Shown here: piece by piece, positions 5,112 to 7,057 of the stretch
How the letters are laid out: the number at the start of each line of letters is the position of its first letter
Position numbering within the stretch: the first letter of the stretch is position 1
DNA from: Candidatus Sabulitectum sp.
GTDB taxonomy: Bacteria; Fermentibacterota; Fermentibacteria; Fermentibacterales; JCC-6
DNA: 7,057 nt
Direction: 5' to 3'
NCBI GenBank assembly: GCA_029934845.1
Contig: JAOZLN010000111.1
Coordinates: 637 to 7,693 of the forward strand
Made by a program: the position numbers and the translations under genes
The notes under the pieces: model-generated
Databases searched by the model: none
The model's input: only the letters and a program-made list of their open reading frames with translations
What the model was told of the DNA's origin: nothing

Positions 5112-7057
5112 ATGAGTAAGCTTCATCGCTCACCTGTTGATCGCTTCTTTGATACATTGAAGCCTCTGATCATCTATACTGTAAGAAAACCTGTCCATGT
5201 TATCACAGCAGGTCTGCTGCTGGGTGTTCTTGGCTTTTTCAGCAGCATCAACCTTTCAATTGATACCGACATATCCAATCTGCTCCCTGAGCAGAATCCG
5301 GTAGTTCAGGCCATGAAGCAGCTTCGTCAGGTTGTTGGCGGTGAAGCGGCCGCTGCAGTTGCCATCACCAGTTCCTCTTTCCAGAGCAATCGACGATTTG
5401 CTGAAGACCTTATTCCCGTTGTCCTTCAACAGACTCAGCCTGATGGAGAGCCCTATTTCACCAGAGTAGACTACCGCAAAGATACCTCCTTCATGGAAAA
5501 TAATGCACTCTATTTTGCTACAGACTCCGAACTTATCGGCCTGATGGATTTTCTTGTTGAAATGTCATCCCTGGAGCACCTGCTTCGCAGTGCTGAAGCA
5601 GAACTGACCATCAACTCCAGTTCCTTTTTTGAGAATATTGCAGTGAACGAATATCCGATCTCCGATGACAGCCTTACAATGGTGCTGCGATTTTACCCTG
5701 CCCGCGCACAAACAGATGTGGGCTACATAGAACAGGCATTCTCCATGCTTGATTCTGTTTCAACAGCTCTTAATGCTTCAGCTTATCAAGCTGACATGAA
5801 GATTGTTCTGGGCGGGCGCATGCAGCGTCAGATGGTTGAAATTAATGCTATAACAAACGAAGTGACCACATCTTTCGGTATGGGTGTAATTGTTATTCTG
5901 CTGCTGGTCACAGGGTATTTCTTTGTAAAAGCCTACTATGCCAAAGCATGTAAAAAGAATGACATACGAACAATGGTTCTGCTTGCCACAAGAATTCCCG
6001 TTATTGCCGCTCTCATAGGAATTCCTCTGGTTCTGTCTCTTCTATGGACATTCGGCCTGGCGCAAGTGGTTTACGGTTCTCTTAATTTGATGACTTCTAT
6101 TCTTGGTCTGATCCTCTTCGGGCTCAGTATCGATTACGGCATACATTTTTACGCCCGATACTCGGAAGAACGCGCAGGAGGAGAATCTGTAGAACAATCA
6201 GTTGTCACCACATTCCAAAGCTCGGGGCAGGCTATTCTGATCGCAGGGCTTACCACCGCAATTTCTCTCTTTGTTCTGATATTTGCAGATTTCAGGGGAT
6301 TCTCTGAATTTGGCTTCATTGCCTGCACTGGAATTATCTTTGGTCTTGTATCAATGCTCTTCATCCTGCCCGCTCTTCTTGTGGTGTTTGAGCGAACTTC
6401 GCTTCTCTCCCTGCAACCGTCCTCGCCTCATGGAAGGAAAGCCACTTCAAAACCTTTTCCCGCAGCAGGCAGTGTGGTTACTGCTGGTCTTATTTCAGTA
6501 GCAGTTGCAGCTATGTTCTTTTCACGGGTTTCGTTCGAATACGATTTTGATACGCTTGAACCTGTTTTTGAGGAATACGAGAAAAGACACCTGGTGATCA
6601 GCAGGGTTTACCCTACTTCAAACTACAGAAATCCTGCATTCATCATGCTGGACGCAGGTGAAGATGTTGAACCTCTTCTGGCAAACCTCCGGGCAAGAGT
6701 AGAGAGCGATACCACAATTCTTTCCGTTGAAGCACTTCAAGAGCGTTTTCCAACAAGCCCTGTTGATCAGGCCAGACGCCTTGAATACCTTGCAGAGATC
6801 CGTCGTTTGCTGAACGTTCCTTTCTTCACTCTTGCCAATACGGAAGATGTACAACGACTCCGACAGGCAGCACAAACAACCGAAGCCATCGGCCTTTCTG
6901 ATGTTCCTGAATACCTCACCGATATGTTCACAGCAAAAGACGGCTCACTTGGATCCTTTGTAATGATATACCCGGAACAGGGTCTTTCAGACGGCCGTAA
7001 TTCCATGTCTTTCAGTGAGTCCATTGGCAGAATAGAACTTGCAAAAGGAACAGTTTA
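5112..7057 (+). CDS. RND superfamily exporter, MMPL/HAE3 type, 3'-partial
   Basis: This inner-membrane, proton-driven RND transporter runs off the window after 648 codons; relatives are usually some 750-900 residues. ATG 5112 is chosen because an in-frame stop lies at 5073-5075 and AGGAG (5104-5108) is 3 nt upstream, a rather short spacing. Order: a cytoplasmic start, helix 1 (about residues 28-46), a first periplasmic domain (about 47-253), helices near 254-274, 294-316, 324-345, 371-394 and 400-425, helix 7 near 451-473, then the start of the second periplasmic domain. The fourth helix ends in I340-D-Y-G-I-H345 followed by R-Y-x-E-E, the hallmark of MMPL and hopanoid/lipid-type HAE3 proteins, with Asp341 the likely proton-relay residue. 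Such proteins move lipids or hydrophobic compounds. The substrate is unknown here, and no periplasmic adaptor is seen. Confidence 0.9.
   Translation, partial: MSKLHRSPVDRFFDTLKPLIIYTVRKPVHVITAGLLLGVLGFFSSINLSIDTDISNLLPEQNPVVQAMKQLRQVVGGEAAAAVAITSSSFQSNRRFAEDLIPVVLQQTQPDGEPYFTRVDYRKDTSFMENNALYFATDSELIGLMDFLVEMSSLEHLLRSAEAELTINSSSFFENIAVNEYPISDDSLTMVLRFYPARAQTDVGYIEQAFSMLDSVSTALNASAYQADMKIVLGGRMQRQMVEINAITNEVTTSFGMGVIVILLLVTGYFFVKAYYAKACKKNDIRTMVLLATRIPVIAALIGIPLVLSLLWTFGLAQVVYGSLNLMTSILGLILFGLSIDYGIHFYARYSEERAGGESVEQSVVTTFQSSGQAILIAGLTTAISLFVLIFADFRGFSEFGFIACTGIIFGLVSMLFILPALLVVFERTSLLSLQPSSPHGRKATSKPFPAAGSVVTAGLISVAVAAMFFSRVSFEYDFDTLEPVFEEYEKRHLVISRVYPTSNYRNPAFIMLDAGEDVEPLLANLRARVESDTTILSVEALQERFPTSPVDQARRLEYLAEIRRLLNVPFFTLANTEDVQRLRQAAQTTEAIGLSDVPEYLTDMFTAKDGSLGSFVMIYPEQGLSDGRNSMSFSESIGRIELAKGTV

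Noticed and set aside
4910..5119. A 69-codon plus-strand frame before the exporter gene.
   Set aside because: It has a GTG start without a ribosome site, overlaps the exporter start, shows no protein-like pattern and contains the likely promoter.

Overview
The window looks like a piece of chromosome from a Gram-negative (diderm) bacterium of moderate GC content. It encodes an integral-membrane polyisoprenyl-phosphate sugar transferase, a predicted outer-membrane beta-barrel, a secreted coiled-coil protein and an RND-type exporter, all with ordinary Shine-Dalgarno sites and sigma70-like promoters. No rRNA, tRNA, CRISPR array or transposase gene is visible. The sequence alone does not give a safe taxonomic assignment.

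Layout. (1) 1-1290, + strand: the 3' nine-tenths or so of an exopolysaccharide/O-antigen type initiating sugar phosphotransferase, cut by the window edge and followed by a hairpin terminator (1292-1323). (2) 1327-1538: a roughly 212-bp non-coding block bounded by 28-bp imperfect terminal inverted repeats inside CTAG sites, with nested hairpins in its interior. It resembles a MITE-type element and sits exactly between two convergent genes. (3) 1539-1940, - strand: a small, very acidic, secreted coiled-coil protein with a Val-Pro-Asp repeat, driven by a good promoter at 1984-2012. (4) 1941-2155: a divergent intergenic region with outward promoters. (5) 2156-4841, + strand: a tightly packed four-gene unit made of thioredoxin (trxA), thioredoxin reductase (trxB), a two-domain PDO/AhpF-N-like disulfide oxidoreductase, and a His-rich predicted outer-membrane barrel with exactly two cysteines. 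The junctions are -1, +12 and +5 nt. (6) 4842-5111: a non-coding gap with a probable promoter. (7) 5112-7057, + strand: the first 648 codons of an MMPL/HAE3-type RND transporter, cut by the window end.

How the genes may work together. TrxB takes electrons from NADPH and reduces TrxA. The third gene product carries a C-P-H-C redox site in a double thioredoxin fold, the architecture of the AhpF N-terminal domain and of archaeal-type PDOs. TrxB plus this protein therefore resembles an AhpF split into two polypeptides. The barrel gene at the end of the operon is unusual company for a cytoplasmic thiol system, and its two Cys residues hint at a disulfide link, but that is inference. The main items for a second look are the TIR-bounded palindromic block, the split-AhpF-like redox operon with its barrel partner, and the divergent acidic coiled-coil protein.
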